A stretch of 64,000 nt of DNA, taken from NCBI RefSeq assembly GCF_016786305.1, contig NZ_JADWYV010000017.1. One strand, 5' to 3'. Origin of the DNA: Pseudofrankia nepalensis (lineage in GTDB: Bacteria > Actinomycetota > Actinomycetes > Frankiales > Frankiaceae). A program made the position numbers and the translations under genes. Under the pieces are notes generated by a model. That model made no database searches, was not told where the DNA came from, and worked only from the letters and a program-made list of their open reading frames with translations. Numbering within the stretch: the first letter of the stretch is position 1; each line of letters begins with the position of its first letter. This document shows, piece by piece, positions 33,993 to 42,934 of this stretch.

Positions 33993-36545
33993 ATGGCCGG
34001 GCCGGCGCCCACGAGCTGGAATGTCGACAGCATGCTGATCCACCTGACTCCCGAACAGGAGATCCTCCGGGACACGACCGCGCGCTACCTGGAGCGTGAG
34101 GCACCCCCTGACGCGCTGCGCCGCCTGCAGGACGACGATGCCGGGTTCTCCCGCGACTACTGGCGTGCCGGCGCGGAACTCGGCTGGACCTCGCTGCTCG
34201 TCGGCGAGGAGCTCGGCGGCGGGAGCGTGAGCGGTCAGCCGCTGGTCGACCTGAGCCTGCTCGCCTACGAGTTCGGCACCCGGGCCGCCCCCGGCCCGCT
34301 CGTCCCGACCAACCTCGTCGCCGCGGCGCTGTCCGCCGCGCTGACCGCCGGCGACGCGGGCGCGGCGCACTCCGGCGCGCTGGACGCGCTGCTCGCCGGC
34401 GAGGCGACCGCCGCGTGGGCGTTCGCCGAGCCGCCGCCGAACGACCGGTTCGGCGCCGTGACGCTGACGGTCCGGCCCGACGGCGACGAGGTCGTCCTCG
34501 ACGGCGTGAAGCGCCCCGTCGAGGACGCGGGGACCGCCGCCCACCTGCTGGTGACCGGGCGCACCGACGCCGGGCTCACCCAGGTGCTGGTGCCCGTCGA
34601 CACCCCGGGCCTGACGCTCACCCCGATGCGCGGGCTGGACCTGACCCGGCGGTTCTCGGTCGCCACCTTCGACGGCGTCCGGCTGCCCAGGGCGGCCCTC
34701 GTCGGCGCGCTCGGCGGCGCCGACGAGGACGTGCGCCGCCAGCGCCAGCTCGCGCTCGTCCTGCTCGCCGCCGAGTCGGTCGGCGCGATGCAGCGGGCGT
34801 TCGACCTGACCGTCGACTGGGCCTTCGACCGCTACGCGTTCGGCCGGCCGCTGGCCTCCTACCAGGAGCTCAAGCACCGGTTCGCGGACATGAAGCTCTG
34901 GCTCGAGGCCGGCCACGCGGCCGCCGACGCGGCCGCGGCCGCCGTCGAGGCCCGCTCGCCGGAGGCCGATGAGCTGGTCAGCGTCGCCAAGGCGCTCACC
35001 GGCGAGCGCGGCGGCGACCTGATGCAGGACTGCGTGCAGATCCACGGCGGCATCGGCGTCACCTCCGAGCACGACCTGCACCTCTACCTGCGGCGGCATA
35101 CCGTCAACCGCTCCCTGTTCGGCGCGCCCGAGGAGCACCGCCGCCTCGTCAGCGACGTCGTCGTCGCCCAGGCCAGGGCCCAGGCCACCTCGCTGCCCGA
35201 GCCTGAGGCCGAGCCCGAGGTCTCGACCGGGGCGGAGCCAGGGGCACGGGCCGCCGAGAGCGCCGAGCGGCCGGTCGCCGTCCCGGCCGGTGGCGAGCTG
35301 GAGGACGTGGAGAGCTTCCGGCTGCGGGCGCGCCAGTGGATCCGGGCCAACCTGAAGCCGAACCACGGGTTCCGCTCGCTGCGGGTGACGCCGACCGACG
35401 AGGAGGAGCTGGCCGGGGTCGCCCGCGACCGGGAGCTGCAGCGGATGCTGTTCGACGCGGGCCTCGCCGGCATCTGCTTCCCCCGGGAGTACGGCGGGCA
35501 GGGGCTCACCCCGGCGCACCAGGAGGCGTTCGACGCCGAGATCAGCGGCTACGAGTACCCGCACCGGTTCCAGGTGCCGACGCTCGTCCCGTGCGCCGCG
35601 GTCATCCTGGAGTTCGGCACCCACGAGCAGAAGCTGCGCCACCTGCCGGCGATCCTGCGCGGCGAGGAGATCTGGATCCAGTTCCTGTCCGAGCCGTCGA
35701 GCGGCTCCGACGTTGCCGGCGCGCTGACCAACGCGGTGCGGGAGGGCGACGACTGGCTGCTGACCGGCTCCAAGGTCTGGAGCACCGGCGCCTGGTGGTC
35801 CGACTGGGCGCTGTGCCTGGCCCGCACCAACTGGGACGTGCCGAAGCACCGCGGGCTCACCGTCTTCATGTTCCCGGTGCACCAGGAGGGCATCGAGATC
35901 AGCCGGATCGAGATGCTCAACGGCTCTAAGGAGTTCTGCCAGGAGTTCATGACGGACGTCCGGGTGCCGGACAGCGAGCGGCTCGGCGACGTCGACGGCG
36001 GCTGGACCGTCGGTACCCGGTGGATGATGCACGAGCGGATGGCACACAACTCGCCGCTGACCACCACCCCCCGCCAGACCCAGCAGTCCGGCGACGCCTT
36101 CGCCGTCCCGCTCGTGGCGGTCGCCGAGAGCCAGGGCAGGCTCGACGACCCGCGGGTGCGCGACCTGATCGGCGAGGTGCGGATCCTCAGCGTGGTGAAG
36201 AACCACCTGGGCCAGCGGATCGCCCAGGGGATCGCGTCGGGCAGGATGCACCCGCAGTCCTCGGCGGTCGCCCGGCTGCTGGCCGGCTTCGCCGGCGTGC
36301 GGCGCGACACCGCCGCCTATGAGATCGCCGGTGCCGCCGGCGTGGCATGGACCGAGGACGACGGCGCGGGCGGCGGCAAGGGCCTGGACTACCTGATCCG
36401 GCAGATCGCCGAGATCGCCGGCGGTACCACGGAGATCGCCCGGAACGTGATCAGCGAGCGCCTGCTGGGGATGCCCAGGGAACCGGCGCCCGACCACGGC
36501 GTCGCGTTCCGCGACGTGCCGCGCGGCGGGCGTACCCGGTCCTGA
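33993..36545 (+). CDS. Fused two-domain acyl-CoA dehydrogenase
   Basis: 850 residues: two complete acyl-CoA dehydrogenase modules. Module 1 (about 15-390) has LTPEQEILRDTTARYLE, FDRYAFGRPLASYQELKHRFADM and QIHGGIGVT. Module 2 (about 430-830) has FPREYGGQGLTPAHQEAFDAE, FLSEPSSGSDVA and TGSKVWSTGAWWSDWALCLARTN. Only module 2 has the helix-G Glu (MMHERMAHNS) used as base in isovaleryl-CoA dehydrogenase-type enzymes. This matches the alpha2beta2 acyl-CoA dehydrogenases of steroid catabolism, whose two subunits are normally separate genes. The start is unsure: the ATG at 34032 (MLIHLTPEQ) is as plausible as 33993. Divergent from the GntR gene. Confidence 0.87.
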   Translation: MAGPAPTSWNVDSMLIHLTPEQEILRDTTARYLEREAPPDALRRLQDDDAGFSRDYWRAGAELGWTSLLVGEELGGGSVSGQPLVDLSLLAYEFGTRAAPGPLVPTNLVAAALSAALTAGDAGAAHSGALDALLAGEATAAWAFAEPPPNDRFGAVTLTVRPDGDEVVLDGVKRPVEDAGTAAHLLVTGRTDAGLTQVLVPVDTPGLTLTPMRGLDLTRRFSVATFDGVRLPRAALVGALGGADEDVRRQRQLALVLLAAESVGAMQRAFDLTVDWAFDRYAFGRPLASYQELKHRFADMKLWLEAGHAAADAAAAAVEARSPEADELVSVAKALTGERGGDLMQDCVQIHGGIGVTSEHDLHLYLRRHTVNRSLFGAPEEHRRLVSDVVVAQARAQATSLPEPEAEPEVSTGAEPGARAAESAERPVAVPAGGELEDVESFRLRARQWIRANLKPNHGFRSLRVTPTDEEELAGVARDRELQRMLFDAGLAGICFPREYGGQGLTPAHQEAFDAEISGYEYPHRFQVPTLVPCAAVILEFGTHEQKLRHLPAILRGEEIWIQFLSEPSSGSDVAGALTNAVREGDDWLLTGSKVWSTGAWWSDWALCLARTNWDVPKHRGLTVFMFPVHQEGIEISRIEMLNGSKEFCQEFMTDVRVPDSERLGDVDGGWTVGTRWMMHERMAHNSPLTTTPRQTQQSGDAFAVPLVAVAESQGRLDDPRVRDLIGEVRILSVVKNHLGQRIAQGIASGRMHPQSSAVARLLAGFAGVRRDTAAYEIAGAAGVAWTEDDGAGGGKGLDYLIRQIAEIAGGTTEIARNVISERLLGMPREPAPDHGVAFRDVPRGGRTRS

Positions 36546-36628
36546 CCCGGCGGGGGGGGCCACGGGGGGCGGGCCCGCCCGGGGCCCCCCCCCCCCCGGC
36601 CCCCCCCCCCCCCCCCCGGGGGGGGCGG
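36546..36628. other. Homopolymeric G/C tract, probable sequence artefact
   Basis: Between the stop of the fused dehydrogenase and the stop of the luciferase-like gene lie runs of G and C including C13 and C17 blocks separated by GG and followed by a G run. Real terminators between convergent genes elsewhere in this window are clean hairpins. This looks like polymerase slippage or assembly error over a GC hairpin. Confidence 0.6.
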
Positions 36629-37549
36629 TCAGGCGACCGCCGGCATGATCTCCTCGGCCACCCACTGGGTGTAGTCGTAGTACTCGTCGAGGCTGGCGAG
36701 CGGGGGGATCGGGACCGAGCTCATCGTGACGCCGAGGTCCTTGAACCAGCCGAGGCGGTCGACGATCTCCTGCCGGGGCATGCCGGGGCGGGCGTGCGGG
36801 TCGTCCTGGACGGCGTGGCCCTCGCCCACGCGCGCGGTGCCGAGGCCGTAGAAGACCTCGGTGAGCCGGCCGTCGTAGTCCGGCTGGGACCTGATGTAGT
36901 CGATCTTCGCGGGGATGTCCTCGGGTTTGGTGAGGAAGGGCCACCAGCCGGAGGCGTACCGCGCGACCCGCCGCAGCACCGGGTCCGCGTCGCCGCCGAA
37001 CCAGACCGGCGGGTGCGGCTTCTGGACGGGCTTCGGCTCGAAGGCCACGTCCTTGAAGGAGACGTAGGTGCCCTCGAACGAGGGCTCGTCGGCGGTCCAG
37101 AGCTCGAGGATCGCCTGGATGTACTCCTCGGCCCGGGCCCCGCGCTCGTGGAAGGGCACCCCGAGGAGCCTGAACTCCTCCTCCAGCCAGCCGACCGCGA
37201 AGGTGACGGTGACCCGGCCGCTGGACAGCCAGTCGATGGTGGACAGCGCCTTGGCGGTGACGACCGGGTGCTGCAGCGGCAGGATCGCGATGCAGGAGTT
37301 GACTCGGATCGTCTCGGTCGCGCCCGCCCAGTACGCCATGGCCGGGTAGGCGCTGAAGTAGTGCGGGCCCGAGAGGTCGACGTGCGCCTTCGGGATGATG
37401 TGATGCTCCGGTACGGCGATCATCGCGTAGCCGAGCCGCTCGGCCCACCTGGCCAGGCGCGTCTGGTCCGCGCCGGTCACGGCGGCCTCCCACGGCTGGC
37501 CGGTGGCCTTCAGCCGCAGCAGGTGCGGCATCGGAAACGCCAGTTTCAT
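36629..37549 (-). CDS. LLM class (F420-dependent-type) oxidoreductase
   Basis: 306 residues of luciferase-like TIM barrel. Features: ERLGYAMIAVPEHHIIP (active-site region), IRVNSCIAILPLQHPVVTAKALSTIDWLSSGRVTVTFAVGWLEEEF and KPHPPVWFGGDADPVLRR, typical of F420-dependent members of actinobacteria. ATG at 37549 with AAGGGGAG upstream. The terminator at 37585-37625 separates it from the Liv transporter operon upstream, so it has its own promoter. Probably a reductase or monooxygenase of the pathway; cofactor inferred from family only. Confidence 0.87.
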   Translation of the reverse strand: MKLAFPMPHLLRLKATGQPWEAAVTGADQTRLARWAERLGYAMIAVPEHHIIPKAHVDLSGPHYFSAYPAMAYWAGATETIRVNSCIAILPLQHPVVTAKALSTIDWLSSGRVTVTFAVGWLEEEFRLLGVPFHERGARAEEYIQAILELWTADEPSFEGTYVSFKDVAFEPKPVQKPHPPVWFGGDADPVLRRVARYASGWWPFLTKPEDIPAKIDYIRSQPDYDGRLTEVFYGLGTARVGEGHAVQDDPHARPGMPRQEIVDRLGWFKDLGVTMSSVPIPPLASLDEYYDYTQWVAEEIMPAVA

Positions 37550-37584
37550 GATCTCCCCTTCCGGGCGCGCCGGCGAGCCGGCAC

Positions 37585-37625
37585 AAAAAACGCGGCGCCG
37601 GGCCGCGAGCAGCCCGGCGCCGCGT
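37585..37625 (-). terminator. Rho-independent terminator of the Liv operon
   Basis: A perfect 14-bp stem (ACGCGGCGCCGGGC, 37590-37603, with its complement at 37612-37625, loop of 8) is followed, in minus-strand direction, by six T. This is the clearest intrinsic terminator in the window. Confidence 0.88.
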
Positions 37626-37685
37626 CCTGGTCAGGTCGGCCCTGGCCAGGGGTTCGGAGCGGTGAAGGAATCTCGTGCTATCCGG

Positions 37686-38444
37686 TCAGCCGGCCTTGTC
37701 CTCGGGAGCGTCGAAGTACAGGTTCTCCAGCCGTTCGACCTGGCCGGCGAGCTCGCCCGCCGGCCCGGCGAGGACGACCCGGCCGCGGGAGAGCACGAGC
37801 CCGTCGTCGGCCGCGTCGAGGGCGAGCTTGGCGTACTGCTCGACGAGCACGACGGAGCAGCCGTGGTCTCTGGCGATCTTCCCGACGGTCTCGAAGAGCT
37901 GCTCCACGATGAGCGGAGCCAGCCCGAGGGACATCTCGTCGACCAGCAGCACCTTGGGCTGCTGGATGAGAGCGCGCGCCATCGCGAGCATCTGCTGCTC
38001 GCCGCCGGACAGCGCGCCGGCAGCCAGATCCCACCGCCGCTCGAGCGCGGGGAAGGTCTCGAGCAGCTCGCGCGGCTTCGGCCCGCCCCGCTTGGCCGCG
38101 ACCTTCAGGTTGTCCTCGACGGACATCCCGACGAACAGGCAGCGGTTGTCGGGGACGAGGACGAGGCCCGCCCGGCTCGCGAGCGCGGGCCGCCCGCCGC
38201 GCAGCCTGGCGCCGTCGACGAGGACGTTGCCGCCCTTCGACGGCAGCAGGCCCGCGAGGGTGAGCAGCAGCGTCGTCTTGCCCGCGCCGTTCGGCCCGAG
38301 CACCGCGAGCACCTTGCCGGGCGCCAGCTTCAGGTCGACGTCGCGGAACGCCAGCGCCGAGCCCCGCCCGCCGGAGAGCTTGACGCACTCGAGCCGCGCG
38401 GTCGTGGTGGTCGTGGGATTCGTCGTCTCGACCGTCGCGGTCAT
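37686..38444 (-). CDS. Liv-type ABC transporter ATP-binding protein (LivF-like)
   Basis: 252 residues. Walker A GPNGAGKTTLLL, signature LSGGEQQMLAMARAL, Walker B VLLVDEMSLGLAP and VEQYAKLALD. ATG at 38444 overlaps the stop of the LivH-LivM-LivG fusion (ATGA), so translation is coupled. It ends the minus-strand operon and is followed by the intrinsic terminator at 37585-37625. The N-terminus is Thr-rich (TTNPTTTTTA). Confidence 0.92.
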   Translation of the reverse strand: MTATVETTNPTTTTTARLECVKLSGGRGSALAFRDVDLKLAPGKVLAVLGPNGAGKTTLLLTLAGLLPSKGGNVLVDGARLRGGRPALASRAGLVLVPDNRCLFVGMSVEDNLKVAAKRGGPKPRELLETFPALERRWDLAAGALSGGEQQMLAMARALIQQPKVLLVDEMSLGLAPLIVEQLFETVGKIARDHGCSVVLVEQYAKLALDAADDGLVLSRGRVVLAGPAGELAGQVERLENLYFDAPEDKAG

Positions 38445-41287
38445 GTCGTCACCGCCGGGGTGTCCTGGGCCGACTCCGTCAGGGTCGCCGAGCCGTTGGC
38501 GGTCGTGCCGTTGGCGGCCACCGCCCCGGCGGCCACCGCGGCGTCGTCGCCGGTGTGGTGGGCGTTGCCGAGGTAGGCGTCGGCGACCTCCCGGTTGGCC
38601 CGGATGGAGGCCGGGTCACCCTCGGCGATGAGCTTGCCGAACTCCAGCACGTAGATGTGGTCGCAGATGCCGAGCACCAGCGCCACGTCGTGGTCGACCA
38701 GGAGCACGCCCGTGCCGGTCGCCGCGATGCCGCGGATGCGCTCGCCGAGCCAGGCCGACTCGGTGCTGTCCAGGCCGGCGGCCGGCTCGTCGAGGAGCAG
38801 GATGCCGGGGTTGTTCGCGCAGGCACGCGCGATGGACACGAGCTGGCGCTCGCCCTGGCTGAGCTCGCCCGCGCGCCGGTGCGCCCGGTCGGTGATGCCG
38901 GTGAGCTCGAGGGCCTCGTGCAGACGCCGGTGGCGTTCGGCGCCGCGGACGGTCGCGAGCGCGGCGGAGACGTTCTCCTCGACCGTCAGCTCCTCGTAGA
39001 GCTCGAGGGACTGGAACGTGCGGGCGAGGCCGCGGTGGACCCTGGCGTGCGGGGGGAGGCCGTCGAGCCGTGTCCCGCCGTAGGCGACCTCGCCGGTGGC
39101 GCGGGCGAAGCCGGTGATGGCGTCCAGCGCGCTGGTCTTGCCGGCGCCGTTCGGCCCGATGAGACCGACGATCTTGCCGGGTTCGACGCGCAGCGCGACA
39201 TCGTTGACCGCGACCACGCCGCCGTAGCGCACCGAGAGCCCGGAGACCTCCAGGGCGGCGGTCCGCCCGGTGGCCGCGGCCGGGGCGGGCCTGTCGCTCG
39301 TCCCGCCGGCGGCCGGGGCCTGGGCGGGCACCGGGACCTTCTTCGGACGGCGTTTCTCGATGACGCTGTTTATCTTGTCCGCCAGTTTGTGGCCGTCGCT
39401 GGCGATGCCCTCGGGCTTGGTGATGATCGTGAGGAGCAGGAGCAGGCCTGTGATGACCTGGAACCAGCCGCCCTGCACGACCCAGCGGTCGATGGCGTAG
39501 AAGAGGAAGCCGGTGGCGGCCATCAGGCCGGCGTTGAGACCGCCCCAGACCGACGTCACACCGGCCAGGTAGGCGACTGTCAGCAGCGCGAGGCCGCCGA
39601 TGGCGGTGAACGAGTCGAAGGTGACGACGCCGCGCCGGTAGGCCAGCATGCTGCCGCCCAGGCCCGCGATGAACGAGGCCAGCGCGAAGCTGATGACCTT
39701 GATCTTCACCACGTTGATGCCGATGCCCGCGGCGGACTGCTCGTTGGCGCGCACCGCGAGCATCGCGGAGCCGAGCGCGCTCATCCGCAGCTTGGCGACA
39801 CCCCAGGCGACCGCCACCAGCACGACCAGCACCATCAGGCCGAACTCGATCCGCGGGAAGGCATGGCCCGTGCCGATGGACAGGTCCAGGCCGAACAGCT
39901 TCGGCTGGGTGACCCGGGCGCCCTCGGTGCTGACGATCTGGGTGTTGCGGAACCAGACCGCCTCGATGGCGTAGGCGAGCGCCAGTGTGACGATGCCCAG
40001 GGTCAGGCCGCGTAGTCGCAGCGCTGGCAGGCCGATGAGCACGCCCAGCACGGTCGCCCCCAGCGCCGCGACGATCGGCGCGAGCGGGAACGGGATGTTC
40101 CAGCTCTCGGTGACGAACGACAGCAGGAAGGCGCCGGCGCCGGCGAGCGCCAGCTGGGCGAGCGACACCTGGCCGGCGTAACCGGTGACGACCACCAGCG
40201 ACAGGCCGATGATCGCGGCGATGAACGTACCGATCACGGCCGAGCGCATGGTGCCCGTGGTGGCCACCAGCGCGATGACGCCGATCGCGGTGCCCAGCAC
40301 CGTCGGCATCGTCAGCCGGCGGGCGCGGGGCGCCTGCCCCAGCGACTGGCGCATCAGACCACCCCGGACCGGCATCGCCCGCCCGGTCACCAGCAGCGCG
40401 ATGATGATCACGATGAGCGGCACCAGCTCGGCCGAGCCGGTCCGCGGCAGCCAGCTGTGCTCCGCGGCCAGCGAGAGCGCCTCGGCCTGCAGCATGCCGA
40501 TCGCCAGACCCGCGGCCACCGCCGGGACGAGGTTCTGGAAGCCGCCGACCACGGCCGCGGCGAGCGCCGGGACGACGAACAGCGTGTAGGTGGTCGGGGC
40601 GAGCGGGCTGACCGGCGCGATCAGGATGCCGGCCGCGCCGGCGACGGCGCAGCTGATCATCCAGTTACTCAGGGCCACCCGGTTGGCGGACACGCCGCTG
40701 ACGTAGGCGCCGGTCTGCGAGGAGGCGGTCGCCCGGGTCAGCAGGCCGAACCGGGTGAACCGGAAGATCGCGGTGAGGACCAGGGTCAGGACGATCACCG
40801 AGACCGCCAGGTAGAAGCGGTCGGACAGCACGACCAGGTCCCCGGCCGTCCAGCGCTCGTCCGGGAAGATCGCCTCGACGCTCACCGGCGCGACGCCGAC
40901 GCGCATCACCATGACCTGCTGGATGACGATCAGCACGGCCAGCGAGGCGACCGCCTTGGCCAGCGGCGGAGCGTCCAGCAGCTGGCGGAACACCGCGACG
41001 TACAGCAATGCGCCCAGCAGAGCGCCGATCAACAGGGCTATCAGCGCTGCCGGCAGGAACGGCAGGCTGTCAGTGCCAAGACCCACCGTCCGCGGTAAAC
41101 CGGGGATCGGCACGAGCAGCTCGCCGTTGCGCAGGTCGGCGTAGGTATAGGCGACGTAGAGCGCGATCGCTCCGGTCGCGAAGTTGATCACCCCCGAGCT
41201 GCGGTAGGTCAGCACGAGCGCCAGCGCCAGCGCGGCGAAGACCGCGCCGTTGCCCAGCCCGAGCAGTAGCGAACCGATATGACTCAT
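38441..41287 (-). CDS. LivH-LivM-LivG triple fusion ABC transporter
   Basis: 948 residues in one chain: LivH permease (about 1-290; GNGAVFAALALALVLTYRSSGVINFATGA), LivM permease (about 320-610; TGYAGQVSLAQLALAGAGAF and VIKVKVISFALASF-like loop) and a LivG ATPase (about 675-920; GPNGAGKTSALD, LSQGERQLVSIARAC, ILLLDEPAAGLD, VDHDVALV). A Pro/Ala-rich linker (about 640-670) joins permease and ATPase, and a Thr/Ala tail ends it. The ATG at 41287 has GGGAGA upstream. The other Liv operon keeps the ATPase separate. LivF follows with a 4-bp overlap and the binding lipoprotein precedes it. Confidence 0.9.
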   Translation of the reverse strand: MSHIGSLLLGLGNGAVFAALALALVLTYRSSGVINFATGAIALYVAYTYADLRNGELLVPIPGLPRTVGLGTDSLPFLPAALIALLIGALLGALLYVAVFRQLLDAPPLAKAVASLAVLIVIQQVMVMRVGVAPVSVEAIFPDERWTAGDLVVLSDRFYLAVSVIVLTLVLTAIFRFTRFGLLTRATASSQTGAYVSGVSANRVALSNWMISCAVAGAAGILIAPVSPLAPTTYTLFVVPALAAAVVGGFQNLVPAVAAGLAIGMLQAEALSLAAEHSWLPRTGSAELVPLIVIIIALLVTGRAMPVRGGLMRQSLGQAPRARRLTMPTVLGTAIGVIALVATTGTMRSAVIGTFIAAIIGLSLVVVTGYAGQVSLAQLALAGAGAFLLSFVTESWNIPFPLAPIVAALGATVLGVLIGLPALRLRGLTLGIVTLALAYAIEAVWFRNTQIVSTEGARVTQPKLFGLDLSIGTGHAFPRIEFGLMVLVVLVAVAWGVAKLRMSALGSAMLAVRANEQSAAGIGINVVKIKVISFALASFIAGLGGSMLAYRRGVVTFDSFTAIGGLALLTVAYLAGVTSVWGGLNAGLMAATGFLFYAIDRWVVQGGWFQVITGLLLLLTIITKPEGIASDGHKLADKINSVIEKRRPKKVPVPAQAPAAGGTSDRPAPAAATGRTAALEVSGLSVRYGGVVAVNDVALRVEPGKIVGLIGPNGAGKTSALDAITGFARATGEVAYGGTRLDGLPPHARVHRGLARTFQSLELYEELTVEENVSAALATVRGAERHRRLHEALELTGITDRAHRRAGELSQGERQLVSIARACANNPGILLLDEPAAGLDSTESAWLGERIRGIAATGTGVLLVDHDVALVLGICDHIYVLEFGKLIAEGDPASIRANREVADAYLGNAHHTGDDAAVAAGAVAANGTTANGSATLTESAQDTPAVTT

Positions 41288-41341
41288 GTCGTCTCCCGAC
41301 GTCCTCCCAGTCAGGACCGCGTCGCCGCGGTGGTGGCCGGA

Positions 41342-41367
41342 CCGGCCGGATCGGCCGATCCGGCCGG
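41342..41367. terminator. 26-bp perfect palindrome between binding protein and permease genes
   Basis: A perfect palindrome with arm CCGGCCGGATCGG lies just after the stop of the binding-protein gene and 55 bp before the permease fusion. No T-run follows, so it may act as an attenuator or mRNA stabiliser that keeps binding protein in excess. Confidence 0.55.
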
Positions 41368-41370
41368 CCT

Positions 41371-42678
41371 TCAGTCCTCGATCGGGGACTGACCGAGGGG
41401 CTTGTAGGTGGTGGGCATGCCCTTGCCGTCCAGAAGCGTGGTCAGCCCGCCGCGCACGCACACGGCCGGCAGCTTCGGGTTGGCCTTGCCGTTGCAGCGG
41501 AACTGGACCCCGCCGGCGCCTGGCAGGTCCTTCTCCGGCATCTTCTTGACCGCTGCCGTGATGCCGGTCGGCGTGAGGTCGCTCGGCGAGATGCCCTCGA
41601 CGGCTTCCCGGAGGCTCGCCATCGACGTGAACATGCCGATCGCGACGCCGCTGCCGAGGTCGATGTCCTTGCCGTAGGTGGTGGCCACGGCGGAGAACAG
41701 TTTGTAGGACGGGTCATCGGTCCCGAGCGGGGCCTGGGCGCCGATGGTCATGTCCTTCAGGAAGCTGCCCGGCACCGCGGTCCTGGTCGCGTCCCCCAGG
41801 CACTGGGTGATGCTCGCGGTCAGGCCGGAGTAGCCGACCGAGTTCAGCGCGTTGAAGGCCGCGGTGCAGAAGGTCTCGCCGCCGACGACGAAGACGACGC
41901 CGGTCCCGTCCGTGGCGATGCGCTGGGCCTGGGGGGTCATGTCGGCCTGGTCGGGCGGGATGGCGACCAACTGGAGCTCGATGCCGGCGGCGTCGTAGAG
42001 GGGTGGCGCCTGGTTCTCGTAGATGCCGACGGCGGCGGGAATGTTGATCACCATCGCGGTGACCTTCTTGGCCTTGTTCTCCTGCGCCAGCCCGAGGGGC
42101 ATGCCGACCACCGCGAAGATCGGGTCGCCCAGGACGAAGGTGTTCTCGGGATCGCCGAGCAGCTTCTCGGCGCTCACACCGTAGAAGAACGTCGGGATGT
42201 CGGCGTCGTGCAGCGGCTGCCAGGCCGCCTCCGGGAAGGCGGGGCCGCCGAACACCACCGCGGCCACGTCCTCCTCGACCATGCGGTTGCCGCAGTCGGT
42301 CGACTTCGACGGGTCACCGAGGCTTTCGCACTTCACCAGCTGGATCGGCCGCCCGCCCAGCCCGCCGCGCCGCTCGTTGATCCACTTCGCCGTGGCGTCG
42401 GCGACCCGGCCCTCGACCGAGGTGTCGCTTGCCGGGTACTTGCCGTCCGAGATCATGCCGATCTTGACGGGTTCTCCCCGCGCCGGGTTCGCCGACCCGA
42501 GGAGGTCGACGGCGGCCGGGGACGACGCCGCGGGCGTCGGGGCGTCGCTGTCGCCGTCACCGCCGCAGGCCGCGGTCAGCAGGGCGACGACGGCTAAGGG
42601 GACGGCCAAGCGGGCCTTGAACCGGCCTCTTAGCCGCGCGGGGACCGACGCGGTACCAAGGCGCCTGGTGCGCTGCAT
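41371..42678 (-). CDS. Liv-type ABC transporter substrate-binding lipoprotein
   Basis: 435 residues of the periplasmic-binding Leu/Ile/Val-like (type 1) family. The signal peptide RLAVPLAVVALLTAACGG has the lipobox LTAAC, so the protein is lipid-anchored outside. The mature part has VKIGMISDGKY, a two-lobe fold, and several cysteine pairs (KCESLGDPSKSTDCGN, FRCNGK...VCVRG) suggesting disulfides. ATG at 42678 with GGGAGATGGGA upstream. A good promoter overlapped by operator site 5 lies 115-145 bp upstream. First gene of the transporter operon. Confidence 0.92.
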   Translation of the reverse strand: MQRTRRLGTASVPARLRGRFKARLAVPLAVVALLTAACGGDGDSDAPTPAASSPAAVDLLGSANPARGEPVKIGMISDGKYPASDTSVEGRVADATAKWINERRGGLGGRPIQLVKCESLGDPSKSTDCGNRMVEEDVAAVVFGGPAFPEAAWQPLHDADIPTFFYGVSAEKLLGDPENTFVLGDPIFAVVGMPLGLAQENKAKKVTAMVINIPAAVGIYENQAPPLYDAAGIELQLVAIPPDQADMTPQAQRIATDGTGVVFVVGGETFCTAAFNALNSVGYSGLTASITQCLGDATRTAVPGSFLKDMTIGAQAPLGTDDPSYKLFSAVATTYGKDIDLGSGVAIGMFTSMASLREAVEGISPSDLTPTGITAAVKKMPEKDLPGAGGVQFRCNGKANPKLPAVCVRGGLTTLLDGKGMPTTYKPLGQSPIED

Positions 42679-42792
42679 GTCAGTCCCATCTCCCGCGTGT
42701 GGATCCCGGCGTTGTCTGGGCGAGCGTGCGTCGTGCTGTCGGTCCGAGCAAGCGATGGTGATTCGTTACGTGGCGGGCGTCACAGGCCTTAG

Positions 42793-42821
42793 TGAATACA
42801 CGCTTTCGACGTTGACGTCAA
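42793..42821 (-). promoter_or_regulatory. Promoter with overlapping 16-bp operator (site 5)
   Basis: On the minus strand TTGACG (42821-42816), 17 bases and TATTCA (42798-42793) form a good promoter for the binding-protein gene. The operator TCGACGTTGACGTCAA (plus strand 42806-42821) covers the -35 box. Confidence 0.68.
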
Positions 42822-42908
42822 CAAAAAGACGGGGCCCGGCGGCGGGGCGTTGTGGGGTCCGGCGGGGAGGGCCGGCCGTCTGAGCTGGTCGTCGCCAGCC
42901 CGGATGAT

Positions 42909-42934
42909 CTCGATATTATCGAGTGAGCGTTCAC
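42909..42934. promoter_or_regulatory. Adjacent palindromes CTCGATA-T-TATCGAG and GTGAGCGTTCAC
   Basis: A perfect 7-bp inverted repeat (42909-42923) directly abuts the near-palindrome GTGAGCGTTCAC (42923-42934). The second resembles the operator at 30395. Both lie in the divergent gap and may control the amidohydrolase or the transporter. Confidence 0.5.

Noticed and set aside
36551..36626. G-quadruplex or i-motif element
   Set aside because: The homopolymers are more simply explained as sequencing or assembly error between convergent genes.
33981..37586. 1201-codon open frame on the minus strand across the fused dehydrogenase and the luciferase-like gene
   Set aside because: Most of it is antisense to the dehydrogenase fusion and reads through the doubtful poly-C tract; no ribosome binding site or motif.
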